A stretch of 64,000 nt of DNA from Pseudomonas gingeri (GCF_013386115.1 NZ_JACAOR010000014.1:372001-436000), one strand, 5' to 3'. Shown: positions 41,682 through 51,112, numbered from the stretch's first letter. The notes: generated by a model from the sequence alone, not told the origin. Translations and numbers: made by a program.

Positions 41682-42146
41682 TTGAGCCTGGACGAGTTCG
41701 ACCGCCGATTGATCGCCGCGGTCCAGGAGAATGCCGGGCTGTCCCAGAGCGAGTTGGGCGAGCGGGTCAACCTGTCGCCCGCCGCCGTCAATCGCCGGCT
41801 CAAGCGCCTGGGCCAGATCGGTGCGATCCGCAAGACCGTCGCCGTGGTCGATCCCGTCGTGCTCGGTTATCCGTTGACGATCATTGCCGAGGTCGAGGTG
41901 GAAAGTGAGCGCCTGGACCTGCTGGATGCGATGAAGCGCAGCTTTGCCGACTGCCCCCAGGTCCAGCAGTGCTACTACACGGCCGGAGAGTGGGATTTCG
42001 TCCTGATCCTGGCGGTGCGGAGCATGGAGCACTACACCGAGCTTACCCGGCGGCTGTTCTTCGAGAACAACAACGTCAAGCGCTTCAAGACGCTGGTCTC
42101 CATGAGCAGCGTCAAGGCCGGCCTGCAGGTGCCGGTCGACGAGTAG
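41682..42146 (+). CDS. Lrp/AsnC family regulator
   Basis: 154 residues, starting with a TTG at 41682 behind GAGGTG; an in-frame ATG at 41622 would add 20 atypical residues. N-terminal DNA-binding domain SLDEFDRRLIAAVQENAGLS, then LGERVNLSPAAVNRRLKRL; C-terminal RAM effector domain with YYTAGEWDFVLILAVRSMEH. It is divergent from the amidohydrolase-dpaL operon and presumably regulates it with an amino acid as effector. Confidence 0.85.
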   Translation: MSLDEFDRRLIAAVQENAGLSQSELGERVNLSPAAVNRRLKRLGQIGAIRKTVAVVDPVVLGYPLTIIAEVEVESERLDLLDAMKRSFADCPQVQQCYYTAGEWDFVLILAVRSMEHYTELTRRLFFENNNVKRFKTLVSMSSVKAGLQVPVDE

Positions 42147-42149
42147 CCG

Positions 42150-43232
42150 TCAGGCGAACAGCCGAACGCCGCACATGCCGCAAAGAATCGCCGCGGCCAG
42201 CAACGCGCTGACTGCGGCACCACACCACCATGCGCGATTGGCGAAAGATGGCCTGGCACCATGGGCCAGCATCACCCCGCGCAGACCGCTGGCCAGGTGG
42301 GTCAGTACAAAAAACACGCCCAGCGCATAGTGGGGCACCAGGCGGATATTCCACGGGTCGTGAATCAGTCCGGTCGGTGCGCCCGTGGCGAAGGCCCAGT
42401 CGGTGGGGATACCGAGAAAGGTCCTGGCGAAAATGAAGACCGAGTTCATGTGCCCGAGGATGAACACTGCCAGAAACAAACCCGAGGCCACCTGGAACAT
42501 GCGATAGCGATCGACGCCCTGGTGGCTCCAGGTCCATGCCAGGTGCAGGCCGCTGCCGATCTGGAAGAGCATGACCAGGACCAGCAGCGGTTCTATCACG
42601 GGGGCCCGATAGACGTGGCGGCCGATCTCCATCACCGTCGCGTGAGACTCGGGGCTGACCAGTCCGAAGAGGTGGTTGAACAGATGAAACAGCACATACA
42701 GGGTCGCCAGAGAACCGGCGATACCATGGGCGACACGCAGCTTTGCGCTGGCGGGTGCGCGTACCGGTTCGTCGGCATTCCGGCTATTGTTCAGCCATGC
42801 CCCGAGCAATAGCCAGATCGGCGTCCAGAGCCATTTATCCGGCAGCGTGCTGCCCGCCATGTAGGTGAGCACGCCAAAAAATACATAGATCGTCGGCGCC
42901 GCCATCGCCAGCATCGCAAATCGCCTGGCCCGGCGCTGAATCGTCGAGGAGAGTGCCGGATGCGGGGATTGCCCGGCCAGCAGCAGGTTGCCCAGGGGGA
43001 CCAGGAAAGCGACGAGCAGCCAGAGGGCAGCCAGACGGCTTGCGCCGCCCGACAGCGCCTGGTTGTCGCTGCCTGCCGATACCGTTCGATGAAAGGCGTC
43101 GAGTATCCACGGATAGAGCGCGGCACTCAGGGCCGGCACCCAGACGATCAGTCGTCTGGCCCGGGTGTCTTGCCTGTCCCGGTGGGCGTGGAGCGTCTCT
43201 GAGGCAATATTGTCGGGCATGGGTTGGATCAT
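42150..43232 (-). CDS. Polytopic membrane protein, possible succinate dehydrogenase-like cytochrome b fold
   Basis: 360 residues with about nine hydrophobic segments. His residues appear in membrane stretches (LYVLFHLFNHLFGLVSPESH; GHMNSVFIFARTF; LTHLASGLRGVML), which, together with the arrangement in the C-terminal half, recalls fumarate reductase/succinate dehydrogenase cytochrome b subunits that bind heme. That is an inference only. The ATG at 43232 (MIQPMPDN) and 43220 are both possible; neither has a strong ribosome site. It is convergent with the Lrp gene, 3 bases apart. Confidence 0.6.
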   Translation of the reverse strand: MIQPMPDNIASETLHAHRDRQDTRARRLIVWVPALSAALYPWILDAFHRTVSAGSDNQALSGGASRLAALWLLVAFLVPLGNLLLAGQSPHPALSSTIQRRARRFAMLAMAAPTIYVFFGVLTYMAGSTLPDKWLWTPIWLLLGAWLNNSRNADEPVRAPASAKLRVAHGIAGSLATLYVLFHLFNHLFGLVSPESHATVMEIGRHVYRAPVIEPLLVLVMLFQIGSGLHLAWTWSHQGVDRYRMFQVASGLFLAVFILGHMNSVFIFARTFLGIPTDWAFATGAPTGLIHDPWNIRLVPHYALGVFFVLTHLASGLRGVMLAHGARPSFANRAWWCGAAVSALLAAAILCGMCGVRLFA

Positions 43233-43565
43233 CCATCGGCAAATAAGGTCCGGCCGGGCACGAAGCCACGGGAAAACGTCCCGGGCGGGCATGGCAGGAG
43301 TGGAACGTCGGGTGGTGCGTGAGGTACGCTGGGGCTGCTGCACCAGCGTTTGCACCGTGGCAGATCATGCAGGCAAGAGTGAGGCGTGTAAGCGGCCAAT
43401 CCGTGGATAAACGAGGAGACCAATAGGCGTGCGAAGCGTCTGGCCCGGGACGATAACGGGCATGGTCCTTGTTTCGCGGAACACTTTTCATTGACCTGGA
43501 TGCCCTCGCGTCGCTCATCAGGCCCGATAATGCCGGGCTTCCCTCACTCCAGGCGTTCCCTCTCC
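43233..43565. other. 333-base gap between divergent genes without a clear gene
   Basis: No supported coding sequence. The minus-strand frame of the membrane protein stays open to 43355 and another minus frame to 43518; the latter contains a CMICHG (heme-motif-like) hexapeptide, but neither has a start with a good ribosome site. The right part (43480-43565), with ACACTTTTCATTGACC, is AT-richer and may be the promoter of the DUF3087 gene. Confidence 0.5.
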
Positions 43566-44096
43566 ATGTTTGAAATCAAGCCGTTCAATCCCGAGACCTA
43601 TCGGCAGCAGACCCGTCGCAGCACCCTGATCATCGCGGTGCTCTTCGTCGTGCTGGCGATGCTGCTGTCCGGGCTGGCGGTCATGCTCTTCGGCACGCCC
43701 GGTGGCGACAACTTCCGCTTCAACGCCGGCGGCGTGTTCGCAGCGGTCCTGCTGATGGCGGCGCTGATGCGCCAGGTATTCTGGTCGCAGCCGTGGATGG
43801 CCGCGGCAGTCTATGGCTGGCAGCTCAAGCGCAGCCTGATGCGGATCACCAACGTCATGCACCAGGTGACCGTGCAGGTGCAAACCAATGATCCGGTGGC
43901 GATGAAGCTGCTGCGTTTCTATCACCTGGGGCTGACCCAGATGCATCAGCTGGACGGCAACTCCAGCAGCCTCAGCCAGATGGTCCATGAGATCGACCAG
44001 CACAAGGCAGCCATGGAGGCGCTCGGGCTCGACCCCGAGCAACCACGGCTGGATCCGCAATGGCTGGAAGCCGTCAGGAAAACCGCCACGCGCTAG
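43566..44096 (+). CDS. DUF3087 family membrane protein
   Basis: 176 residues. MFEIKPFNPETYRQQTRRST is the DUF3087 start, followed by two hydrophobic spans (LIIAVLFVVLAMLLSGLAVM and FNAGGVFAAVLLMAALM) and a conserved cytoplasmic part with QPWMAAAVYGWQLKRSLMRI and LLRFYHLGLTQMHQLDGNSS. Function unknown, but the family is common in pseudomonads. The ATG at 43566 is the family start; the frame is open 75 bases earlier. Confidence 0.82.
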   Translation: MFEIKPFNPETYRQQTRRSTLIIAVLFVVLAMLLSGLAVMLFGTPGGDNFRFNAGGVFAAVLLMAALMRQVFWSQPWMAAAVYGWQLKRSLMRITNVMHQVTVQVQTNDPVAMKLLRFYHLGLTQMHQLDGNSSSLSQMVHEIDQHKAAMEALGLDPEQPRLDPQWLEAVRKTATR

Positions 44097-44181
44097 GGTG
44101 CCAGGCGTTCGCGACCTATACTCAAGGCATTCGAAGGCGTGCGGCCGATTGTGACCGCGCCTGTTTCAGGGAGTGGCGAGC

Positions 44182-45201
44182 GTGAGCCGGCGTGGGTGGA
44201 TCTTCGCCTTGATCGCGGTGCTGGCCGGATGCATCGGCCATGAGCGCGCCCGAGAGAATCCGGTAGCCGTCAATGTCAGCCCGCAGACCTGGCTGCAGGT
44301 CGACGTCGATCTGGTGCTCGCCTCGCAGGAGGCCACCCGTCAGGCCGAAGAGTATGCGCGCGGCGCCATGGACCATTGGCGAACGCGGGTCTACCAGCAG
44401 ACCGACGAAAAATTCCTGCCCTGGTACAACAGCTACTGGACCCAGGAGTGGCTGTCGGTCAAGGTCGGCTGGTACAAGCTCAACGAGCGCGGCGAAGCTG
44501 ATCCGTCGGCCAGGCGCCTGGCAGTCTACCTGCAGGATCAGTATCAACGGCGCGTGCTGGCGCCGGTCGCGGTGGAGATCGATCCGGAGGCGATCCTCGA
44601 GCAGTCGACGCAATTCTATGTGGAACTGATGGGGCGTCAGGCCGGGGCCATTGCACAACGTCATGGCGTGCCGTCGGAGCAACTTGACCGTCACCTCCAG
44701 GCCATTCCAGCCATCACGCTGGGGCCGCCCCCGGCGCGCAATGCCTCCCTCTATCAGCTGTTGCAGGCACAACCCCTGAATACATTGCCGGCCTATGCGG
44801 CATTGGCCGATAGGGTTCGCACCGCCGCCGGAGCACCGTCGGACGAGCCGGGTGTCGGCATCTCCGCGGTGGCCAGGCAGACCCGCGAAGACCTTGAGGC
44901 CCAGTTCGCCGGTCGGGGCGTGGCCGGTGCCGTCGCGGCGGCGGTAGGGCGGGTGGCCGGGGCGATGATTTCCGTTGGCGTGGCCGGTATCCGTGCGATG
45001 AGCCACGAGAGCGATCGACCCAATACCGATGCGCAGATTCGCAAAAACCTGGGAGCGGCCTTCGACCAGGCCTGGCTCAAATCGCTGAACAGCCCCGGTA
45101 CGGGGGTGATGGCGGGCGTCTATTATCTATCGGGGCAGATCGAGGGGGCCCTGGCGATCACCGCCAGGGAACCGATATCCCGAGAGATATCCGGCCCCTG
45201 A
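44182..45201 (+). CDS. Putative lipoprotein of unknown function
   Basis: 339 residues from a GTG at 44182, with AGGGAG at 44168-44173; another GTG three codons earlier is possible. N-terminal lipoprotein signal MSRRGWIFALIAVLAGC with the lipidated Cys at 17. The mature part is helical and charged (EATRQAEEYARGAMDHWRTR), has an aromatic segment WYNSYWTQEWLSVKVGWYKL, and a glycine/alanine-rich hydrophobic segment near residue 255 (GVAGAVAAAVGRVAGAMISV) that may insert into a membrane. Not recognised. The isolated position between DUF3087 and MATE genes gives no functional hint. Confidence 0.65.
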   Translation: MSRRGWIFALIAVLAGCIGHERARENPVAVNVSPQTWLQVDVDLVLASQEATRQAEEYARGAMDHWRTRVYQQTDEKFLPWYNSYWTQEWLSVKVGWYKLNERGEADPSARRLAVYLQDQYQRRVLAPVAVEIDPEAILEQSTQFYVELMGRQAGAIAQRHGVPSEQLDRHLQAIPAITLGPPPARNASLYQLLQAQPLNTLPAYAALADRVRTAAGAPSDEPGVGISAVARQTREDLEAQFAGRGVAGAVAAAVGRVAGAMISVGVAGIRAMSHESDRPNTDAQIRKNLGAAFDQAWLKSLNSPGTGVMAGVYYLSGQIEGALAITAREPISREISGP

Positions 45202-45289
45202 ACATGTGACGCAAACTCATCCCGAAGGCTTCTATTAAGGTAGAGTCGGCGCCTACGTCGATGCACATCATCAGGGATTCGAGTCTTTC

Positions 45290-46645
45290 ATGCAGCCACG
45301 CCCGCAACGCCCTCTCTGGCAGGTCTACCTGGTTTTTCTCGCACCTATGGTGCTGTCCAACTTCCTGCAATCGTTCTCCGGCACGCTCAACAGTATCTAT
45401 ATCGGGCAGATGCTCGGCACCCAGGCCCTGGCGGCGGTGTCCGGCATGTTCCCGGTGGTGTTCTTTTTCATCGCCCTGATCATCGGCCTGGGGGCAGGCG
45501 CCTCGGTGCTGATCGGGCAGGCCTGGGGGGCGCGCGAGCCGGAGGCCGTCAAGGCCGTGGTCGGCACGACCCTGGCCCTCGGCGCGCTGATCGGGCTGGT
45601 GGCGGCGGTGCTCGGGAGCATCTTCGCCCGGCCTGCCTTGCAGGGGCTGGGCACACCCGCCGACGTGCTGGACGATGCCGTCCGTTATGCGCAGGTGATG
45701 ATGCTGATCATGCCGCTGCTGCTGCTCTTCGTGCTGTTCACGCAGTTGCTGCGTGGAATCAGTGACACGGTATCGCCGCTGCTGGCGTTGCTGGTGTCCA
45801 CCGGTGTCGGCCTGTTGCTGACCCCGGCCTTGATTCGCGGCTGGCTCGGGCTGCCGCAGATGGGCATCCAGAGCGCGGCATTGGCCGGTCTGGCGGGGAC
45901 GGCCTGCGCCATGCTGTTCCTGGCCCTGCGCCTGCGCCACAAGAACAGCGTCATGGCGCCGGACCGCGCCCTGCTGGCGGCAATGCGCCTGGACCGGGCG
46001 ATCCTCGGCAAGGTCCTGCGTATCGGCCTGCCGACCGGCTTGCAGATGATCGTGCTGTCGTTGTCCGAGCTGGTGATCCTGTCCCTGGTCAACCAGCACG
46101 GTTCCCAGGCCACGGCGGCCTATGGCGCGGTCACGCAGATCGTCAACTACGTGCAGTTCCCGGCGCTGTCGATCGCCATCACCGCCTCGATTCTCGGGGC
46201 CCAGGCCATCGGTGCGGGGCGTCAGGAACGGATCGGCCCGATCCTGCGCACCGGCCTGCTGATCAACACCTGCCTGACCGGTGGCCTGATCGTCCTCGGC
46301 TACGGGCTTTCCCACTGGTTGCTGGGACTGTTCATCACCGACCCGGCCACCCAGGCGACTGCCGAGCACCTGCTGCATATCATGCTCTGGAGCCTGCTGG
46401 TGTTCGGCTTCCAGGCCGTGATCGGCGGCATCATGCGCGCCAGCGGCACGGTGATGGTGCCGGTGCTGATCATCATCTTCTGCATCGTCGGGATCGAGTT
46501 GCCGGTGGCCTACCTGCTCGATGCCCGCCTGGGCCTCGAAGGCGTGTGGATGGCATTCCCGGCGGCCTATATCGGCATGCTCGTACTGCAGAGCGCCTAC
46601 TACCGCCTGGTATGGCGACACAAGCGGATCGAGCGCCTGATCTGA
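45290..46645 (+). CDS. MATE family multidrug efflux transporter
   Basis: 451 residues, about twelve membrane helices in two related halves. MVLSNFLQSFSGTLNSIYIG and GMFPVVFFFIALIIGLGAGA in the first half are mirrored by LRIGLPTGLQMIVLSLSELV in the second, the MatE domain pattern. It exports cationic drugs or metabolites by Na+ or H+ exchange in this family. The ATG at 45290 is convergent at its end with an MFS gene, 17 bases away. Substrates unknown. Confidence 0.85.
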   Translation: MQPRPQRPLWQVYLVFLAPMVLSNFLQSFSGTLNSIYIGQMLGTQALAAVSGMFPVVFFFIALIIGLGAGASVLIGQAWGAREPEAVKAVVGTTLALGALIGLVAAVLGSIFARPALQGLGTPADVLDDAVRYAQVMMLIMPLLLLFVLFTQLLRGISDTVSPLLALLVSTGVGLLLTPALIRGWLGLPQMGIQSAALAGLAGTACAMLFLALRLRHKNSVMAPDRALLAAMRLDRAILGKVLRIGLPTGLQMIVLSLSELVILSLVNQHGSQATAAYGAVTQIVNYVQFPALSIAITASILGAQAIGAGRQERIGPILRTGLLINTCLTGGLIVLGYGLSHWLLGLFITDPATQATAEHLLHIMLWSLLVFGFQAVIGGIMRASGTVMVPVLIIIFCIVGIELPVAYLLDARLGLEGVWMAFPAAYIGMLVLQSAYYRLVWRHKRIERLI

Positions 46646-46662
46646 GCGCGGATGGCCCTCGT

Positions 46663-47877
46663 TCAAACGGTGCGTCGGACAGGGGGGAAGGCGTGACGCC
46701 TGGCCCGCCAGGCAATCAGCAGGCCGGCCAGCAGCCAGGCCACCAGCGTCCAGGGAAGACACGCGGCGCCCAGTGTTTCCAGGACCACGGCGCCGACGAT
46801 GCCGCTGCCCGCATAGGCCAGGTTGAACACGGTGACGAGCATCGACTGGGCTTCTTCGGCACCATCGCCGGCGGCATCCGCCAGGGCGGTCTGGAGCAAT
46901 GTCGGCGCGCCGCTGAAACTCAGGCCCCAGAGTGCGACGCCGATATACAGCACCGCCTGCGACGTCCCCCGCAGGCCCAGGCCCAGGGCGACCAGCGCAA
47001 AAGTCCCCAGGCTGATCACTACCAGCGCGCGCAGCCACCGATCGACGAGCAGGCCGACGAGCCAGACGCCCAGCATGGCTGACAGGCCGAACACCAGCAG
47101 CACCTGTTCGAGGGCGATACCGGGGTCGACACTTTCCAGGAAAGGGGCGATGTAGGTATAGAGCGTGTAGTGCGCCATGATCCACATCCAGACCACGCAC
47201 AACACGGGGCGCACCCCCGGTGTGCTCAGCACCTTGCGCAGCGACGGGCGGGCCACTTGCTGTTCGGCGGGCGCCTCGGGGACGCCCAGCCATACCCAGA
47301 TCATCAGCAGCAGGCTCATCGCCGACAACAGGCCGAAGATCACACGCCATTCAACCAGCCTTGTCAGCCAGGCACTCAAGGGCACACCCAGGGACAGGGC
47401 CAATGGAATACCGAGCATGGCCAAGGCCAGGGCGCGACCTTGCAACGAGGTCCCGACCATCCTGCGGGCACAGCCGGCCATCAGGCTCCAGGCCATCCCG
47501 GTCGCCAGGCCAACGATAAAACGGGCCAGGAGTATCAGCCCATAGGAGCTCGACAGGGCGGTCAGCGCATTGCAGATAAAGAACAGGGCGATGCTCAGCA
47601 GCAGGAGCGAGCGGCGCCCATGATTGCGGGTGGCAAACGTCAGGGGAATGGCCCCCAGTCCCGACCCGAGGGCACAAAGCGTCACCCACTGGCCGGCCAG
47701 CGCCTCGGACACCCGGAATCCGTCGGCAATCTGCGGCAGCAGTCCGGCGGGCACGGTTTCATTGGCGGTGGCGATAAAGCTGCTCAGTGTCAGCGCCAGC
47801 AAGCGAATGACCGGGAGTCCGCTCGCGATGTCAGGTGGGTTGGGCGACGGGAGCGTCGCGACTGTCTGTTCTTTCAT
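46663..47877 (-). CDS. MFS transporter (DHA1 type)
   Basis: 404 residues from the ATG at 47877 (MKEQTVAT); a second in-frame ATG at 47886 lies only 2 bases after GGAAGG and is less well spaced. Twelve helices; FIATANETVPAGLLPQIADG in helix 1, then LGAIPLTFATRNHGRRSLLL, the loop 2-3 signature of the DHA1 group. Probably an exporter of drugs, sugars or arabinose-like compounds (AraJ/SotB-like). It is divergent from a LysR gene with about 100 bases between, so that regulator likely controls it. Confidence 0.85.
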   Translation of the reverse strand: MKEQTVATLPSPNPPDIASGLPVIRLLALTLSSFIATANETVPAGLLPQIADGFRVSEALAGQWVTLCALGSGLGAIPLTFATRNHGRRSLLLLSIALFFICNALTALSSSYGLILLARFIVGLATGMAWSLMAGCARRMVGTSLQGRALALAMLGIPLALSLGVPLSAWLTRLVEWRVIFGLLSAMSLLLMIWVWLGVPEAPAEQQVARPSLRKVLSTPGVRPVLCVVWMWIMAHYTLYTYIAPFLESVDPGIALEQVLLVFGLSAMLGVWLVGLLVDRWLRALVVISLGTFALVALGLGLRGTSQAVLYIGVALWGLSFSGAPTLLQTALADAAGDGAEEAQSMLVTVFNLAYAGSGIVGAVVLETLGAACLPWTLVAWLLAGLLIAWRARRHAFPPVRRTV

Positions 47878-47984
47878 GGTTCGCATGACCTTCCAGGGTG
47901 GGTTTCAAGCCTGAAAGATTGCGGAATCAGCTTGGATTTGATAATTGGCTTATGAATTGAATGACTTTCAAATCTGGATAGAGA

Positions 47985-48965
47985 ATGGCGACTGACAGGC
48001 TTGGGGATATGCGATTGTTCGTCGAGGCCGCCGCCCAGGGCAGCCTCTCGGCGGGCGGACGGTTGTCCGGTCTGTCGCCGGCCGCCGCCAGTGCGCGTCT
48101 GATCAAGCTGGAAGCGGCATTGCAGGCCCGGCTTTTCGATCGTACGACCCGCCGCTTGCGACTGACCGAGGAGGGGCGGATCTACCTGCAACATTGCCAG
48201 GTGGCCTTGCGTGCCATCGAGGAGGGCGAGCAAGCCTTGCAGGCCGTGCGCGGTGGCGTGCGAGGCAAAGTACGGCTTTCGGTGCCGGCTGATCTGGGCC
48301 GTACCCTGATCAACCAGTGGCTTGATGCATTCTGCGATCTCCATCCGCAACTGCAGATTTCACTGACCCTGTCCGACTCGGTGTCGGATCTGCTGCAGGA
48401 CGACATCGATATCGCGATTCGCTTCGGACTGCCCCGGGACGGTGCGCTGGTCGCGCGACGCCTGGCGCCCAACTGGCGGGTGCTCTGTGCCTCACCCGAC
48501 TACCTGGAGCGTCATGGCGAGCCGCGAACGGTGGCGGATCTGGCGGATCATCAATACATCGTGCTGGTGACCGCGGCGGGCCCGCTGAATGTGTTCCATT
48601 TTCTCGACCACGAGCAGCACTGGAACTACACCGTGCCCCTGGACCAGGCCTGGGAAACCAATGATGGCGCCCAGGCCCGGACCTGGGCGTTGGCCGGGCG
48701 GGGGATTGCGCGCAAGACCATCTGGGATGTCGCCGCCGATATTCGCGCCGGCAGACTGAAGGTCGTGCTGCCCGGTTTGAGTGTCAATGAGGCGGGGGTT
48801 CATGCGGTCTTCCACGGCAGCCGCTACATGATGCCGCGCGTACGGGTATTGCTGGACTACCTGATCGAGCGTTTTGCCGACGCGAGCGATGAGTTGCTGG
48901 GCGACATGATCGCCCCGCGCTCGGCGGACGTGCCGGGGAATCAGTGGGCCGAGCGACGGGAATAA
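47985..48965 (+). CDS. LysR family regulator divergent from MFS exporter
   Basis: 326 residues. DNA-binding domain MRLFVEAAAQGSLSAGGRLS then GLSPAAASARLIKLEAALQA; the effector domain contains LQDDIDIAIRFGLPRDGALV, ARRLAPNWRVLCASPDYLE, of the CrgA/AaeR-like group. The intergenic region 47887-47984 is AT-rich and should carry both promoters. Likely regulator of the MFS exporter, effector unknown. Confidence 0.85.
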   Translation: MATDRLGDMRLFVEAAAQGSLSAGGRLSGLSPAAASARLIKLEAALQARLFDRTTRRLRLTEEGRIYLQHCQVALRAIEEGEQALQAVRGGVRGKVRLSVPADLGRTLINQWLDAFCDLHPQLQISLTLSDSVSDLLQDDIDIAIRFGLPRDGALVARRLAPNWRVLCASPDYLERHGEPRTVADLADHQYIVLVTAAGPLNVFHFLDHEQHWNYTVPLDQAWETNDGAQARTWALAGRGIARKTIWDVAADIRAGRLKVVLPGLSVNEAGVHAVFHGSRYMMPRVRVLLDYLIERFADASDELLGDMIAPRSADVPGNQWAERRE

Positions 48966-49048
48966 ACGCCAGTCCCCGAGTGTTGTTGATTATTGAGCGG
49001 GGTATGCGCATTCTGGGTGTTCGCGGCAACGGATAAGGAGTACGGGTG

Positions 49049-49660
49049 ATGTTGGGTGTCAGTAACTACGGGGCCTTTGTGCTCGCGTTCGTGATTCTGC
49101 TGTTGATTCCGGGGCCGGGCAATTTCGCCCTGATCACCTCGACCGGCAAGGGTGGCGTGCGTGCCGGCCTTGCGGCGACAGTTGGGGTGATCCTCGGCGA
49201 CCAGGTGCTGATGTGGCTCGCGGTGGCAGGCGTGGCGTCCTTGCTCAAGGCTTATCCGGCAGCGTTTCATATCGTGCAGTGGATGGGGGGCGCGTACCTG
49301 TTCTACCTGGGCTGCCGGTTGCTGTTCGCCAGGTCCGGCGGGGCGATGCCTTTTGAAATGAAGCCTCACCAGTATCTGCGCCAAACCATGGTGATCACTT
49401 TGTTCAACCCCAAGGCGATCCTCTTTTACATGGCCTTTTTCCCGCTATTCATCGATCCGACCCAGCATCCGGGCATGCTGACCTTTGCTTTCATGGCGGT
49501 GACCGTCTCGTCCCTGACCTTCCTGTATGGCCTGATCGTGGTGCTGTTGACGCACTTCTTCGCCGAGCGGGTAAGGGCGAGCCGCAGGTTGACCACCGTG
49601 CTGGAAAAAGTGGCCGGAATGTTCCTGATCGGCTTTGGCATCCGGGTGGCGGTTCAGTAG
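49049..49660 (+). CDS. LysE/RhtB family amino acid exporter
   Basis: 203 residues, about six hydrophobic segments. FVILLLIPGPGNFALITSTG with the family P-G-P motif, then GLAATVGVILGDQVLMWLAV, and FNPKAILFYMAFFPLFIDPT, a LysE/RhtB hallmark. AAGGAG lies 11 bases before the ATG at 49049. Exports an amino acid or homoserine-lactone-like compound; substrate unknown. The gene stands after the LysR gene on the same strand, with an 83-base gap. Confidence 0.87.
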   Translation: MLGVSNYGAFVLAFVILLLIPGPGNFALITSTGKGGVRAGLAATVGVILGDQVLMWLAVAGVASLLKAYPAAFHIVQWMGGAYLFYLGCRLLFARSGGAMPFEMKPHQYLRQTMVITLFNPKAILFYMAFFPLFIDPTQHPGMLTFAFMAVTVSSLTFLYGLIVVLLTHFFAERVRASRRLTTVLEKVAGMFLIGFGIRVAVQ

Positions 49661-49726
49661 TTCCTGCTCGACGAACGTCCCCGCGTTGCATAGGCTGATG
49701 GCCTTTTTGCAGCAGAGGGACGCGTC

Positions 49727-50707
49727 TTGAATCGCGACACACTTGAGCAGAACCAGATACCGGTCTATTTCGTCGCGGTGTTGATCGCGGCGCTCCTCGG
49801 GCTGACGGCGCCCCTTGTCGCCCTCGGGTTGAATGCCCTGGTGACCCCGACCATCGCGGTGCTGATGTACGCGATGTTCCTGCAGATCCCGTTTCTCGAC
49901 CTGCGTCGTGGCCTGGGTGACAAACGCTTCATGACGGCCTTGCTGCTCGCCAACTTCGTATTGATTCCTCTCCTGGTCTGGGGCCTGAGTCGAGGCCTGG
50001 CGGGGCATCCGGCGATTCTTGCGGGGGCGCTGCTGGTGCTGCTGACACCCTGTATCGACTACGTGGTGGTGTTCACCCATATCGGCAAGGGCGACTCGCG
50101 AAGAGTCCTGGCCGCCACCCCCGTCCTGTTGTTGCTTCAGTTGATCCTGTTGCCGGTGTACCTGGCTTTCATGCTGGGCAGCGAGTCCGGGGTGGTGATC
50201 TCCATCGGGCCGTTTGTCGAAGCCTTTCTCGTGCTGATCGTCGCGCCATTGCTACTGGCCGTGGGGACTTGCTCGCTGGCCCGGCGTTCGCGGATCGTCA
50301 ATGCCTGGAGCGATGCCTGGGCCTGGTTGCCGGTGCCGGCCATGGCCGCCGTTCTGATGGCCGTGGTCGGTTCGCAGTTTGCCGCGGTGGTGCGCGATAT
50401 CGACCGGCTTGCCCCGGTGATCCCGGTGTACATCGGCTTCATGCTGCTGGCGCCGGTCATGGGCGCACTGGCTTCGCGACTCTGCAGGTTGCCGGCAGGC
50501 AGTGCGCGGGCTGTCACCTTCAGTGCGTCGACGCGCAACTCCCTGGTGGTGTTGCCATTGGCCCTGGCACTGCCCGAGGATATCCGTGGCCTGGCCGCCG
50601 CCGCCGTGATCACCCAGACGCTGGTCGAACTGGTAGGCGAGCTGATCTATGTTCGGGTCATTCCGGTGCTGGTCTGGCGCGATCGCTTCGACGGCCCGGC
50701 GAACTGA
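49727..50707 (+). CDS. Bile acid:Na+ symporter/ACR3-type transporter
   Basis: 326 residues with about ten hydrophobic helices, starting at a TTG (49727) behind AGAGGGA. IAVLMYAMFLQIPFLDLRRG, LVLLTPCIDYVVVFTHIGKG (the Cys-containing helix typical of ACR3-like arsenite carriers) and FSASTRNSLVVLPLALALPE (substrate-binding broken helix) support the BASS superfamily. No arsenate reductase or ArsR gene lies nearby, so an arsenic role is not established; other organic anions are possible. Confidence 0.77.
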   Translation: MNRDTLEQNQIPVYFVAVLIAALLGLTAPLVALGLNALVTPTIAVLMYAMFLQIPFLDLRRGLGDKRFMTALLLANFVLIPLLVWGLSRGLAGHPAILAGALLVLLTPCIDYVVVFTHIGKGDSRRVLAATPVLLLLQLILLPVYLAFMLGSESGVVISIGPFVEAFLVLIVAPLLLAVGTCSLARRSRIVNAWSDAWAWLPVPAMAAVLMAVVGSQFAAVVRDIDRLAPVIPVYIGFMLLAPVMGALASRLCRLPAGSARAVTFSASTRNSLVVLPLALALPEDIRGLAAAAVITQTLVELVGELIYVRVIPVLVWRDRFDGPAN

Positions 50708-50713
50708 GCCGGT

Positions 50714-51112
50714 CTACAGTTCCTCGATGGCCGCGCGGATCTGGTTGGCGACCGGCTGTTCCAGTGTGCTGTAGAGCTGCGCCAGGACCCGGCCGCTTTT
50801 CGAGCGATAGACATGGGGCCCGGCCAAGGCCTTCAAGGTTTGAAAGTGCTCCTGCAAATAATCACAGTACTCACGGGTTTCGCAGACGAAGAACTGCCCG
50901 CCCTTGGGGGCGATGCTCGGGAAGGCTACTTCCACCCGCTCCCTGTAGGTGTTCGGCAACAGGCTCAGGGGCTTGCGCTTGGGGTAGCTCACAGCGTTGA
51001 AAGGGACGCCGTTGGCTTTCAGGGCATCGAGTACCGTCTTGGCGGAGGGGGTGGCATCGCTGCCACAGGCGACCAGGGGCAGGCCGGCGATTATCAATAG
51101 AAGGGCTTTCAT
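50714..51112 (-). CDS. Small putative lipoprotein of unknown function
   Basis: 132 residues. Lipoprotein signal MKALLLIIAGLPLVACG with lipidated Cys 16, so anchored to a membrane on the periplasmic side. The mature part (VLDALKANGVPFNAVSYPKR, FVCETREYCDYLQEHFQTLK) has two more cysteines and a mixed alpha/beta look. The start at 51112 follows an AGGAA; the frame is open a further 81 bases. Not recognised. Convergent with the BASS transporter. Confidence 0.65.
   Translation of the reverse strand: MKALLLIIAGLPLVACGSDATPSAKTVLDALKANGVPFNAVSYPKRKPLSLLPNTYRERVEVAFPSIAPKGGQFFVCETREYCDYLQEHFQTLKALAGPHVYRSKSGRVLAQLYSTLEQPVANQIRAAIEEL

Noticed and set aside
43340..43380. Minus-strand peptide LACMICHGANAG with a CxxCH heme motif
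   Set aside because: The frame has no credible start or signal peptide and the flanking peptide does not look like cytochrome c; a chance match or at most a very old remnant.
45158..47350. A 730-residue minus-strand open frame across the MATE gene
   Set aside because: It is rich in Gln, Arg, His, Asp and Gly without any domain, and antisense to a clear MATE transporter and partly to another frame of the MFS gene; a high-GC artefact.
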